Shown here piece by piece: positions 16,584-25,550 of a stretch of 41,015 nucleotides of DNA. Below the pieces are notes generated by a model that ran no database searches, was not told the DNA's origin, and saw nothing but the letters and a program-made list of their open reading frames with translations. This DNA comes from Paludibacter sp. (GTDB lineage: Bacteria > Bacteroidota > Bacteroidia > Bacteroidales > Paludibacteraceae): contig JAIFKQ010000077.1 in assembly GCA_020049515.1 (NCBI GenBank), forward strand, positions 1 to 41,015, written 5' to 3'. The first letter of the stretch is position 1; each line of letters starts with the position of its first letter. Both the position numbers and the translations under genes were made by a program.

Positions 16584-17213
16584 ATGCTTGATAACTATAT
16601 ACTTTCTCACTCCGACAATGAGCCCGAATACCTGGCAAAAGTAAACCGTGCCACGCATCTTCGCATGCTCAATCCACGGATGCTTTCTGGTCATTTTCAA
16701 GGGCGTGTGTTGACAATGTTTTGCCAAATGATACAGCCAAAATGTATTCTTGAACTGGGTACATTTACTGGCTATTCGGCTTTGTGCATGGCTGAAGCAT
16801 TGCCCGAAGATGGAATATTGCACAGCATTGAATGCGATGATGAGCTGGAAGATTTTATACGTCAAAATATTGCTGGCTCAGAGCATGGTCATAAAATTAA
16901 GCTGCACATTGGTGATGCATTGGTCGAAATTGAAAAGCTTGATGAAACTTTCGATTTGGTATTTATTGATGCCGACAAACGGGAATACTTGGCTTATTAC
17001 GAAGCTGTTTTGCCAAAATTGCGTGCAGGTGGCTTTATTTTGGCCGATAATACCTTGTGGGATGGAAAAGTGCTAAAAAAAGTGGAGCCAAACGATAAAC
17101 AAACCATTGAGATTATGCGTTTCAATGATTTTGTGGCAAAAGACATGCGTGTAGAAAAAGTGTTATTGCCACTGCGGGACGGATTGACAGTGATTAGAAA
17201 AAAAGGATTTTAA
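16584..17213 (+). CDS. SAM-dependent O-methyltransferase, class I (caffeoyl-CoA OMT-like family 3)
   Basis: A 209-residue cytoplasmic methyltransferase. The SAM-binding motif I is LELGTFTGYSA (56-66), followed by the acidic SIECDDE (81-87). Metal-site residues fit family 3: Asp129 and Asp131 in FIDADK, and Asp155-Asn156 in LADNTLWDG. These enzymes methylate catechol-type or other small hydroxylated substrates with a divalent cation. The true substrate is not known. The ATG at 16584 lies just after a C/G-rich repeat remnant (CCTTCGGGGGCT). Confidence 0.93.
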   Translation: MLDNYILSHSDNEPEYLAKVNRATHLRMLNPRMLSGHFQGRVLTMFCQMIQPKCILELGTFTGYSALCMAEALPEDGILHSIECDDELEDFIRQNIAGSEHGHKIKLHIGDALVEIEKLDETFDLVFIDADKREYLAYYEAVLPKLRAGGFILADNTLWDGKVLKKVEPNDKQTIEIMRFNDFVAKDMRVEKVLLPLRDGLTVIRKKGF

Positions 17214-17291
17214 TGATTTTAATGATTTGAGAGTTTGAAGATTTGAAAATCCATTTTAATCTCCAGACTTCTTTTTATCAAACTAGCTTGT

Positions 17292-17333
17292 TTAATTTTC
17301 AAATAAATTTTCAAATTTTCAAATTTTTCACTA
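17292..17333 (+). repeat. TTTTCAAA reiterated tract directly before the thioesterase start
   Basis: Tandem near-copies of ATTTTCAAA run up to the ATG at 17334. They form an unstructured, AT-rich leader. Similar arrays precede two other genes (18380-18414 and 30228-30262). Confidence 0.5.
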
Positions 17334-17726
17334 ATGTTTACATACGAATTAGATTTTAAAGTGCGCGATTACGAGTGCGATTTACAGGGAATAGTAAATA
17401 ACTCGGTGTATCAGAACTATTTGGAGCATACGCGCCATGAATATTTGTTGGAAAATAACGTCAGTTTTGATTTGCTGCATCAGCAAGGTGTGGATGCGGT
17501 GGTGGCCCGAATTGAAATGGCTTATAAAACGCCGCTCAAGTCGGGTGACGAATTTGTTTGCAAACTTTATGTCAATAAAGAGGGTATCAAATACGTTTTT
17601 CATCAGACCATTTTTCGTAAATCGGACAATAAAATTTGCCTCAAAGCAAAGGTAGATACCGTAGTGCTGATTGATGGTAAACTGGCAGCATCTCACCCAC
17701 AATTGGAAGCGCTAATGAATGTATAA
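17334..17726 (+). CDS. Acyl-CoA thioesterase, hot-dog fold (4-hydroxybenzoyl-CoA thioesterase/YbgC type)
   Basis: A 130-residue single hot-dog domain. The N-terminal VRDYECDLQGIVNNSVYQNY aligns with the family motif RYxDxDxxGxVxxxxYxxYxExxR, with Asp in ECDLQG as the usual active-site acid and LEHTRHEYL following. Family members hydrolyse short or aromatic acyl-CoA thioesters in the cytoplasm, often as housekeeping enzymes. The substrate cannot be told from sequence. Its neighbours are an O-methyltransferase upstream and a SufT-like gene downstream, each with a gap of 100-200 bases, so cotranscription is uncertain. Confidence 0.9.
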   Translation: MFTYELDFKVRDYECDLQGIVNNSVYQNYLEHTRHEYLLENNVSFDLLHQQGVDAVVARIEMAYKTPLKSGDEFVCKLYVNKEGIKYVFHQTIFRKSDNKICLKAKVDTVVLIDGKLAASHPQLEALMNV

Positions 17727-17922
17727 TTTATAATTGATGATTATTATTTTCGGTCAACTCAACTTTTTACTTGTTTTGCTTGTTTATGAAGTTAAGAAAT
17801 GAAAAACATTTAAACCCGAAAGACTTAGTCTGTTTTTGTGGTTTTTTTAGAAGATAATTATTAATAATAAATTAAGAATGAAGGCGGTTTCGCTTTTATA
17901 AAACCGTCATAAAATAAATATC

Positions 17923-18237
17923 ATGAATGAATTTTTAGAAAAAGAAGAGCAAATAGTGCGAATGCTCAAAACGGTGTTCGACCCAGAAATTCCAGTTAAT
18001 ATTTATGATTTGGGATTGATATATAAAATTGATTTGAATGACGACGGACATTTGACCATTGATATGACTCTCACTGCTCCAAGTTGCCCAGCGGTTGATT
18101 TTATTGTGGAAGATGTGCGCATGAAAGTAGGTAGCGTAGAGGGAGTTAAGAGTGTGGATGTGGACATTGTGTTTGAACCTGCTTGGGACAAAAGCATGAT
18201 GAGCGAAGAAGCACAACTGGAATTGGGATTTTTATAA
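17923..18237 (+). CDS. DUF59/MIP18 family Fe-S assembly factor (SufT-like)
   Basis: A 104-residue protein. The DUF59 hallmark DPEIPVNIYDLGLIY lies at residues 19-33, and the conserved cysteine sits in LTAPSCPAVDF. The C-terminal DIVFEPAWDKSMMSEEAQLE is typical of SufT/PaaD-like proteins. Such proteins help maturation of Fe-S proteins in the cytoplasm. In Bacteroidota it is often linked to the suf operon, but here it stands without other suf genes. Confidence 0.92.
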   Translation: MNEFLEKEEQIVRMLKTVFDPEIPVNIYDLGLIYKIDLNDDGHLTIDMTLTAPSCPAVDFIVEDVRMKVGSVEGVKSVDVDIVFEPAWDKSMMSEEAQLELGFL

Positions 18238-18379
18238 GAAGTTGATAGTTTATAGTAATAGCTCCCTATTCGTAATTGTTATTAAATACTAAGTAATGAT
18301 ACGGATTTTCGAGATAGTCAATTAATTATTAGCTATTTATAATAGAATTAGAGATTATTTTTTTCTGTCAACTAAATTT

Positions 18380-18414
18380 CAACTGTCAACTATCAACTAT
18401 CAACTGCCAACTTA
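18380..18414 (+). repeat. Heptamer array (CAACTAT-like, 5 units) just before lpxH
   Basis: Units CAACTGT, CAACTAT, CAACTAT, CAACTGC and CAACTTA occupy 18380-18414 and end three bases before the lpxH ATG at 18418. The strict 7-base period makes slippage possible. Confidence 0.75.
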
Positions 18415-18417
18415 AAT

Positions 18418-19152
18418 ATGATTTATTTTCTTTCCGATGCCCATTTGGGTTCATTGATTGTACGCGACCCACGAGCTCACGAAAAAAAGTTGGTAGATTG
18501 GTTGGATAAAGTAAAAACAGATGCTACCGCCATTTATTTGCTTGGCGATTTATTCGATTTTTGGTTTGAGTATCGTACTGTGGTGCCCAAAGGGTTTGTG
18601 CGATTTTTGGGTAAACTTGCCGAATTGACCGACAAGGGCATTGAAATCCATTTCTTTACTGGAAACCATGATATTTGGACTTTTGGTTATTTGGAAAAGG
18701 AGGTTGGACTTATTGTACACCGGAAGCCAGAAATTATAAAATTGGGTAATAAAAATTTTTTTTTGGCTCATGGCGATGGACTTCACGCCGAAAAAAAGGG
18801 ATTTGAATTGCTTCGGAAGATTTTTCATAACACCGCTGCCCAAAAGCTTTTCAGGTATGTGCCAGCCGAGTTGGGACAGAAATTTGGATATAACTGGTCG
18901 AAAGCCAATAGATTGAAGATTCTACATATCGAAAACAAGTTTCAAGGCGAAGAAAATGAAAACTTGGTGGTTTTTGCCAAAAAATATGTGCAAACTCACG
19001 ATGTCGATTTTCTTATTTTTGGTCACCGTCACATAGCACTCGATTTGCAATTGAAAGATCAAAAACGGGTCATTATCTTAGGCGATTTTGTTGGTATTTT
19101 TTCATACGGCGTGTTCGATGGTGAAAATTTTCAGTTGGAATATGTGGAATAA
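18418..19152 (+). CDS. lpxH: UDP-2,3-diacylglucosamine diphosphatase (LpxH)
   Basis: Calcineurin-like metallophosphoesterase of 244 residues that cleaves UDP-2,3-diacylglucosamine to lipid X and UMP in lipid A synthesis; peripheral on the inner membrane. Metal-binding motifs: Asp7-x-His9 (SDAHLGS), Gly-Asp44 in LLGDLFDFW, Gly-Asn83-His84-Asp85 in TGNHDIW, the AHGDGLH segment, and GHRH near the C-terminus. The DLFDFWFEY signature separates LpxH from other members of the superfamily. The start lies directly after the heptamer array. A terminator follows at 19180-19207. Confidence 0.94.
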   Translation: MIYFLSDAHLGSLIVRDPRAHEKKLVDWLDKVKTDATAIYLLGDLFDFWFEYRTVVPKGFVRFLGKLAELTDKGIEIHFFTGNHDIWTFGYLEKEVGLIVHRKPEIIKLGNKNFFLAHGDGLHAEKKGFELLRKIFHNTAAQKLFRYVPAELGQKFGYNWSKANRLKILHIENKFQGEENENLVVFAKKYVQTHDVDFLIFGHRHIALDLQLKDQKRVIILGDFVGIFSYGVFDGENFQLEYVE

Positions 19153-19179
19153 TAATTTTTTATTTTTCTGTAAATAATT

Positions 19180-19207
19180 AGGGTCTTGTTTTAAGATCCT
19201 TTTTTTA
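19180..19207 (+). terminator. Terminator after lpxH
   Basis: AGGGTCTT (19180-19187) pairs with AAGATCCT (19193-19200), with one G-U pair and a 5-base loop, followed by seven T's. Confidence 0.8.
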
Positions 19208-19644
19208 TGTCCCCAGTTCCTTTTTTTCAAATTAATCCACTGTATAAACTTTATCTTCAATACCGAAATATTTTTAAGGTATATTGTTTCCCACTCTTTT
19301 TTTTTGCTTTGTATCCAATTTTTATATTGGTTTTTTTAATTACAATTCCTTGATACAATAATTTTGCTCTTCTATTTATAATTTCTATACCTCACATGGT
19401 CTAACTATCTGAATTTTAGGATAATAGTTTTATGTTTAGAATTATACTCTCAAGTTTTGGAAGCTAATTGAAGTGGGATAATAGTTGTGAATTAGCGCCT
19501 TTTGTTTCAAAATTTATTTTAAGAACGAACCATTGTTATCAAATAAAATGTGTAATTTAGCAGTCTCGTTTTTTTATCTTGATACTTCATTCTTAGTTTC
19601 ATCTATCTTGGTCATTTATAGCCACATCCTAAATCCAACAACAA
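19208..19644. other. Gene-free AT-rich stretch before the AddB-like gene
   Basis: I see no gene, RNA or clear promoter box. Confidence 0.35.
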
Positions 19645-22527
19645 ATGAATTCATTTCTCTATCGCATAGCTAAGGTATTTTTTCAAAATAATGATAACGA
19701 AATAAGTGATTTTACATTTGTGTTTCCCAATAGACGTGCAGGACTTTTTTTTCAGCATTATCTTTCCGAAATTGCTGCAAAACCTATATTTTCGCCCCAA
19801 ATTATAACTGTAAATGATTGTTTTGCAAAGGCATCCAGTTGGCAGCTAGTTGATAAATTGAGTTTATTATTTAGATTATATCGTATATATATTGAGCACA
19901 GTAAGCGAGATGAAACCTTTGATTCCTTTGTGTTTTGGGGCGAAATGCTTCTATCCGATTTTGAGGATGTGGATAAATACTGTGTGGATACCAAGCAATT
20001 GTTTACAAATGTGACAGAGTTGAAGCAAATAGATGAATTATTCAATGTTTTTTCGGACAAACAGGTGGAAGCAATAAAGCAGTTTTGGGGTAGCTTTGTG
20101 CCTGTAACAGAAGGAAAAACGCAGCAAGAATTTATTGAAACATGGAAAATTCTTTTGCCCATTTACCTCCAATTGCGTGAAGAACTAATGGCCGAAAATA
20201 CTGCCACAGAGGGTATGATATGTAGGGACGTTGCCGATAGACTGCGCAAAAATGAGACTATTTCTGAATTTGAAAATGTGAAATTTGTTTTTATTGGTTT
20301 CAATGCTCTTAACCCCTGCGAAAGAACTTTGTTTGCAGAACTTCAGAAGCGTGGAATAGCCGATTTCTATTGGGATTATGAAGCTGACCAATTGCGTGAT
20401 ACCGACAATCAGGCTTCACGCTTTTATGCGGAAAATATTCATATATTTCCATCCAAATATGCTATAGACCCAATTGTAGAAGCCTTGCAAGATAAAGAAA
20501 TAGAGCTAATTGCCGTTCCATCTGCTGTGGGACAGGCCAAACAAGCTTATGCTATACTCAACCAACTTTATCCACCACATTTAGCTAGTAGAAGTTGGAT
20601 ACGAACCGCAGTGGTTTTGCCAGATGAAAATTTATTAGTACCCTTAATTCACTCATTACCAATACAAATAGAAAAAGTGAATGTTACCATGGGTTATCCT
20701 CTTAAAGCTACTCCTGTATCTGGACTAATTGAGCATGTGTTTGAGCTTCAGCGCCGTATGCGAAATTCGGGTGGAAATATTTCTTTTTATCATCTAAATG
20801 TTTCAAATATTCTTAATCATCAATATATTTCCATGCTATGTGGCCATGAAGTAAAAGATATTTTGAGTAAAATGGCCAACAATAACTGGATTTACGTGGA
20901 TGCCAATGATTTGAAAATGAATGATTTGCTTGCTTCCATTTTTATTCCACAAACGGATACTACTTTATTTTTACCGTATTTATTACAATTGCTTCGTAGT
21001 TTACAAGCGGGATGGCAGGCGGCAACCGATGAAACTCATAATTATAAATTGGAGTGCGATTTTCTTTATCAGTACTACATTACCATCAATAGAATGGCAG
21101 ATATTATGAAAAATAATACCTTAGAGGTGGATATGAATATTGATACTTTGGTACGGCTCATACGTCAATTAACTGCTGGTATAACTATTCCGTTTGAGGG
21201 CGAACCACTTGATGGATTGCAGATTATGGGTGTATTGGAAACTCGTGGTTTAGATTTTGATAATTTGATAATTACGTCTTTCAACGAAGGCGTTTTTCCT
21301 CAAAAAAGCAGCACCAATAGTTTTATTCCATTTAATTTGAGGAGGGGTTTTGGCTTGCCTACCACTGAGCATCAAGATGCCATTACATCCTATAATTTTT
21401 ATAGATTGATACATCGGGCTAAAAAGATTTTTTTCCTCTACGACTCGCGCACCGAGTCTAGTCAAACTGGCGAGGTAAGTCGTTTTATACACCAATTATT
21501 TTACCATTACGGCGTTAATTTTAAACGAAAAACTATTTCGTTCGACATCGGATTTGGTACTCCGCAATCAATTCAAATAGAGAAAACGCCTCAAGTAATG
21601 CAAAAACTACAATCCTTTTTGTCTGAAGAGGAGGGAAAAATATCTTTATCAGCCTCATCTATAAATAGTTATATTGATTGCCCTTTGCAGTTTTACCTTA
21701 CAAAAGTGGAAAAAGTTGAGCAGGTAGATGAAGTAAGAGAAACGGTAGAGATGGATATGTTTGGTACTATTTTTCATGCTGTAATGGAAAATTTGTATTT
21801 GCCATACAAAGGGAAAATAATACAACAAAGCGATTTTGACCATTTACTTAAAAATATATTGCACATTGACCAACAAATTTCTATTGCTTTCTCGGTCAAT
21901 TATTTTAAAAAGAAAAATAATGTAATTGTTGCCTTGGAGGGTAATAACTTGCTTATAGCCAATGTGATTCGCAAATATATTATTCAGGTATTGAAGCTGG
22001 ATAAGCAATATGCACCCTTTAAATACATCGGCTCTGAAGAGAAATGTAATATACGTTATCCTATATATGAAGGTAATCAAAACGTTAATATTGTAGGGTA
22101 CATAGATAGGGTTGATGAGAAAGAAGGCCGATTGCGCATACTCGATTACAAAACAGGTATTGGTTCAATTGAGTTTAAAAACATTGCTGAAATTTTTGAG
22201 CATAATAATGATAAACGCTCAAAATTTGTTTTGCAAACTTTTCTTTATGCCGTATTGTATAAACAAAAAGCGTTGGGAAAACAAATGACTCCTGGTATAT
22301 TCTTTATGCGAAATGTGTTTAAAATGGATTTTGAAACAGAACTTCATTATAAACCCGACAGAAATGTAAATGAAATTGTAAGCGATTTTACCACTTACGA
22401 AAATGAATTTAATGAGTATTTAACTGCCTGTTTGGAGGAGATTTTTAATCCCCAAGTTCCATTTATTCAAACAGAAAATGTAAAGGCCTGCCTTTATTGT
22501 GCATACAAAGGAGTTTGTAATCGTTGA
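19645..22527 (+). CDS. AddB-like PD-(D/E)XK nuclease with inactive helicase region
   Basis: A 960-residue protein resembling the AddB subunit of AddAB/RexAB double-strand-break repair complexes. Residues about 1-650 look like a UvrD/RecB-type helicase core but lack a Walker A P-loop. The C-terminal nuclease begins with LSASSINSYIDCPLQFYL (about 667-685) and has the catalytic LRILDYKTG motif near residue 833. A Cys in YIDC near 679 plus three in CLYCAYKGVC (948-957) give the four ligands of the Fe-S staple seen in AddB. It should act in the cytoplasm on DNA ends with an AddA partner, which is not in this window. No -7 box is clear upstream. Confidence 0.9.
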   Translation: MNSFLYRIAKVFFQNNDNEISDFTFVFPNRRAGLFFQHYLSEIAAKPIFSPQIITVNDCFAKASSWQLVDKLSLLFRLYRIYIEHSKRDETFDSFVFWGEMLLSDFEDVDKYCVDTKQLFTNVTELKQIDELFNVFSDKQVEAIKQFWGSFVPVTEGKTQQEFIETWKILLPIYLQLREELMAENTATEGMICRDVADRLRKNETISEFENVKFVFIGFNALNPCERTLFAELQKRGIADFYWDYEADQLRDTDNQASRFYAENIHIFPSKYAIDPIVEALQDKEIELIAVPSAVGQAKQAYAILNQLYPPHLASRSWIRTAVVLPDENLLVPLIHSLPIQIEKVNVTMGYPLKATPVSGLIEHVFELQRRMRNSGGNISFYHLNVSNILNHQYISMLCGHEVKDILSKMANNNWIYVDANDLKMNDLLASIFIPQTDTTLFLPYLLQLLRSLQAGWQAATDETHNYKLECDFLYQYYITINRMADIMKNNTLEVDMNIDTLVRLIRQLTAGITIPFEGEPLDGLQIMGVLETRGLDFDNLIITSFNEGVFPQKSSTNSFIPFNLRRGFGLPTTEHQDAITSYNFYRLIHRAKKIFFLYDSRTESSQTGEVSRFIHQLFYHYGVNFKRKTISFDIGFGTPQSIQIEKTPQVMQKLQSFLSEEEGKISLSASSINSYIDCPLQFYLTKVEKVEQVDEVRETVEMDMFGTIFHAVMENLYLPYKGKIIQQSDFDHLLKNILHIDQQISIAFSVNYFKKKNNVIVALEGNNLLIANVIRKYIIQVLKLDKQYAPFKYIGSEEKCNIRYPIYEGNQNVNIVGYIDRVDEKEGRLRILDYKTGIGSIEFKNIAEIFEHNNDKRSKFVLQTFLYAVLYKQKALGKQMTPGIFFMRNVFKMDFETELHYKPDRNVNEIVSDFTTYENEFNEYLTACLEEIFNPQVPFIQTENVKACLYCAYKGVCNR

Positions 22528-22815
22528 AAATTTAATTCAATTTTAGCTGCTTTATAACCACATTAGGATCAATAAGTCAAAATTGAAATAATACATTTGA
22601 AAGTATTAGTAGTTCCTAAATTCAAGTAGTAAAAATGTAACTTTATCCTTTTGTCGAACCAGAAATGATGCATATTTTTACAACTAGTTTGTTGATAATA
22701 ATCATTTTACATATTAATATACTTGTATTTTAAAGTAATTCTAGCTTTGCCTTTTTTCTAATTGCTTATGTTCTTTTGAGTCTTATTTATTTTTACTTTC
22801 TAATTATTTTATGCT

Positions 22816-23826
22816 GTGCAAATTAAATCCAACTTTTCACTTTTGGCTTTCAATACATTTGGCCTAGATGTGCAAGCCAGTTATTTTGTAGAATACAATT
22901 CGGTGGCCGATTTGCAAACAGTGTTGCAGTCCGACATTGTGAAATCAAATCAGATGCTCCACATTGGCGGGGGAAGTAACCTGTTGTTTATGTCTGACTA
23001 CAAAGGCGTTGTATTGCATTCGTGCATCCAAACTATCAAAAAAGTTAACGAAACTGATGCTGCTGTTTTATTGGAAGTAGGGGCAGGTGTGGAGTGGGAT
23101 AATTTTGTGGCTTATTGTGTACTTCACGGTTGGGGTGGAGCCGAAAATCTGTCGCTTATACCAGGTGAAGTTGGTGCATCGGCTGTTCAGAATATTGGTG
23201 CTTATGGTGTGGAGGTGCAGGATTTAATTGTGGAAGTGAAAGCCGTAGATGTTCACTCTGGAGAACTGACTGTTTTTCAGGTGGATACTTGTAAATATGG
23301 CTACCGTGACAGCATTTTTAAAAATGAACTAAAAGGAAAATATATTATTACGTCGGTGGTTTTTAAACTAGATAAAACGCCTGTTTATAAGTTAAATTAT
23401 CAGCATTTAGAAGAAGAGGTTTTGAAATGTGGTATGGTTAATTTACAAAATATTCGTCAAACAATCATTGCCATTCGCGAAAGTAAATTGCCCAATCCCA
23501 AAGTACTTGGAAATGCTGGTAGTTTTTTTATGAATCCAGTTATTCCCAAAATGCAATTCATCTCGCTACAGAATATGTATCCAAATATACCGCACTATTA
23601 TGTTTCGGAATTTGACGAAAAATTGCCTGCAGCATGGCTTATTGACCAATGCGGATGGAAGGGCAAGCAAATTGGCAATGCTGGTGTACACAACATTCAA
23701 GCTTTGGTGCTAGTTAATAATGGAGGAGCCACTGGTGCTGAAATAGCAAGTTTGGCCAAACAAATTCAAACCTCAGTGAAGGACAAATTTGGAATAGAGT
23801 TGCAAGCAGAAGTGAATTTTATTTAA
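22816..23826 (+). CDS. murB: UDP-N-acetylenolpyruvoylglucosamine reductase (MurB)
   Basis: FAD enzyme that reduces enolpyruvyl-UDP-GlcNAc to UDP-MurNAc with NADPH. The protein is 336 residues. FAD-binding LHIGGGSNLLF (48-58), LSLIPGEVGASAVQNIGAYG (112-131), the YGYRDS motif (161-166), Ser236 in GNAGSFF as proton donor and Glu332 near the end identify a type I MurB. The start is GTG at 22816: the frame is closed upstream at 22801, the nearby ATG at 22811 is out of frame, and the next in-frame ATG would delete about 46 residues including NTFGLD. Confidence 0.94.
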   Translation: MQIKSNFSLLAFNTFGLDVQASYFVEYNSVADLQTVLQSDIVKSNQMLHIGGGSNLLFMSDYKGVVLHSCIQTIKKVNETDAAVLLEVGAGVEWDNFVAYCVLHGWGGAENLSLIPGEVGASAVQNIGAYGVEVQDLIVEVKAVDVHSGELTVFQVDTCKYGYRDSIFKNELKGKYIITSVVFKLDKTPVYKLNYQHLEEEVLKCGMVNLQNIRQTIIAIRESKLPNPKVLGNAGSFFMNPVIPKMQFISLQNMYPNIPHYYVSEFDEKLPAAWLIDQCGWKGKQIGNAGVHNIQALVLVNNGGATGAEIASLAKQIQTSVKDKFGIELQAEVNFI

Positions 23827-25550
23827 TTTTTTTTTGTTGTGAACCATCTTTTCAGATGATAACTAACGAAAATAGCAATTAAGTTTTTTGTTTTAGTAAA
23901 AATGTATGTGAAAGTCGAATTTATTAAAATTTACATACATATTTCCTTGGGCGTTACTTTTTACAATTAAAATTTTTTCCACAATCGTTTTGTTACTTCC
24001 AGCTTTCAATAAGCGTAGTCTATTGTCTTATTGTTCAGCTTCCTTTTTTCTATTGCATAGCAATTTAATCTGTTAAACCCTACCCTGGTTTTTTTGTTTA
24101 CAAAGTCCTAGTTTATTAAAGTAGTATTAGCTCCTTTATTAATTGTCTAAGATGAAAATTAAAAATAATTTTTTTATTTCCCCGAAAAACTCTTTTCCTC
24201 CTTTAATTTAACCTTTCGATGCGGGTAATTTTTTACTTAGGCATTGTCAAATGTCAACTTACTCATTTGTGGCTTTAAACCACTATTTTTTCGAATTGAT
24301 TTTTTAAAAGCAAAGACTCTATCCCTCTCAGCTTATCCCGACATTTCGGGAATAGCTATCGGGATTGCAACTCCACATTGCAAGGGATGTTCCATACCGA
24401 CAAGACGGCACGTTCCGATTCTCGGAATGTCGGAATACTCCATCGAAATACTCCGTTGGCGTTTACTCTTATTTGAGCAGACCAAGATTTGTCATAACAA
24501 ATAATTATTGCACTAATTGTTTTGAATTTTAATTATATTAATTAAAAATTGAAGTTGAGTACATTATTTTATGACAATTCCTTAGCACTTAATTAGATAT
24601 AATTCAAATATTTACACGATAAATCCAAAAAAAGTTTATTTGGGAAAATATTAAAAATGTGTTTTAAAACAGAAAAAAATATATCCAACAAGAAAAAAAT
24701 AAGTGCTAACTTTGGATTCACAAAATCCTAAGTGGCTTTTATTATAATTTCAAATAAAATGAATTGTTTTTGTGTTAAATTTACCGTTTTATCAATAATA
24801 ATCACACTTTTGATACATTAAAACTGAATAGTGGGCTTAAACAATGTACAATAAGGAAACACTTTAATCGGCTTTTGAGGATATACAATGTCATACTTTA
24901 ACAGCTATAGAAAGCATATTTGGTAGATTCATTTTTAGTTGATAATTTGATATTTTCACCGAAATATGAAGTTTTAGTAGACTTTTTAATTTTTAAAAAA
25001 TATATAAAACTTTTTTTTTAGCCACTAAAACTTTTTTTTTTAAAGCCTTTAACTTTCAATTAAATTATTGAAAACAATTGACTTTAAATCCCTACTTTAT
25101 AATATATATTATTGAATAATAGTAGTTTATGTAAATATGATATTGCGTTTTAGGATAAGTTAATTTTTAATTAAATATAATAAGTAATATTTCTATTGTG
25201 CTTGGTTTGCCTCTATTTTCATCTAATGGAATGAAGCAGAAAAGCAGTAAATTAAAAAAGAAGCAATACAGATTTAATCGCACCCGATTTAGTTAATTAT
25301 TTGGTTGTCTTTGATTAAATTTCATTTCGTTAAACTTAAAATCTTATGAATAGTTGGCTTTATAATGTTTGAGATGGGTAGCCCATTTAAGCAAAAAAAA
25401 TGAAAATCTAAGAATACTCCGTTCGCCTGCTATTCTTTATTGTATAGTAATAATACTACAGCAATTATATCTTATTACTTCAATTTTATTTTTTACACAC
25501 CTAATTCGTTATAGAGCCGAATAGTTAGATTATCATTAAACTGAATACCC
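23827..25550. other. Long gene-free region (1.7 kb) before the histidine kinase
   Basis: Very AT-rich. The only marked content is the dispersed repeat at 24336-24470 and a fragment of it (GAATACTCCGTTCGC) near 25412-25426. An inverted repeat ATGTATGT (23902-23909) and ACATACAT (23933-23940), and a near-duplicate of ACTAAAACTTTTTTTTTT around 25010-25040, are present. The 86-codon frame at 24244-24504 simply crosses the repeat and is not a gene. Confidence 0.5.
24336..24470 (+). repeat. Dispersed repeat, copy 1
   Basis: It begins with the palindrome TCCCGACATTTCGGGA and an ATAGCTATCGGGA half-site. It then has an 87-base part (24384-24470) nearly identical to 33963-34050, with about 8 differences, including the hairpin TTCCGA-TTC-TCGGAA and a direct repeat of AATACTCC. 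It is non-coding; mobility is unknown. Confidence 0.85.

Noticed and set aside
23902-23940. Inverted repeat after murB as a terminator
   Set aside because: The arms ATGTATGT and ACATACAT are 23 bases apart with a bulge and no T-run, so termination is not supported.
24244-24504. 86-codon plus-strand frame in the long gap before the histidine kinase
   Set aside because: It runs through the dispersed repeat and its palindromes; the second repeat copy does not preserve the frame, and the product shows no family features.
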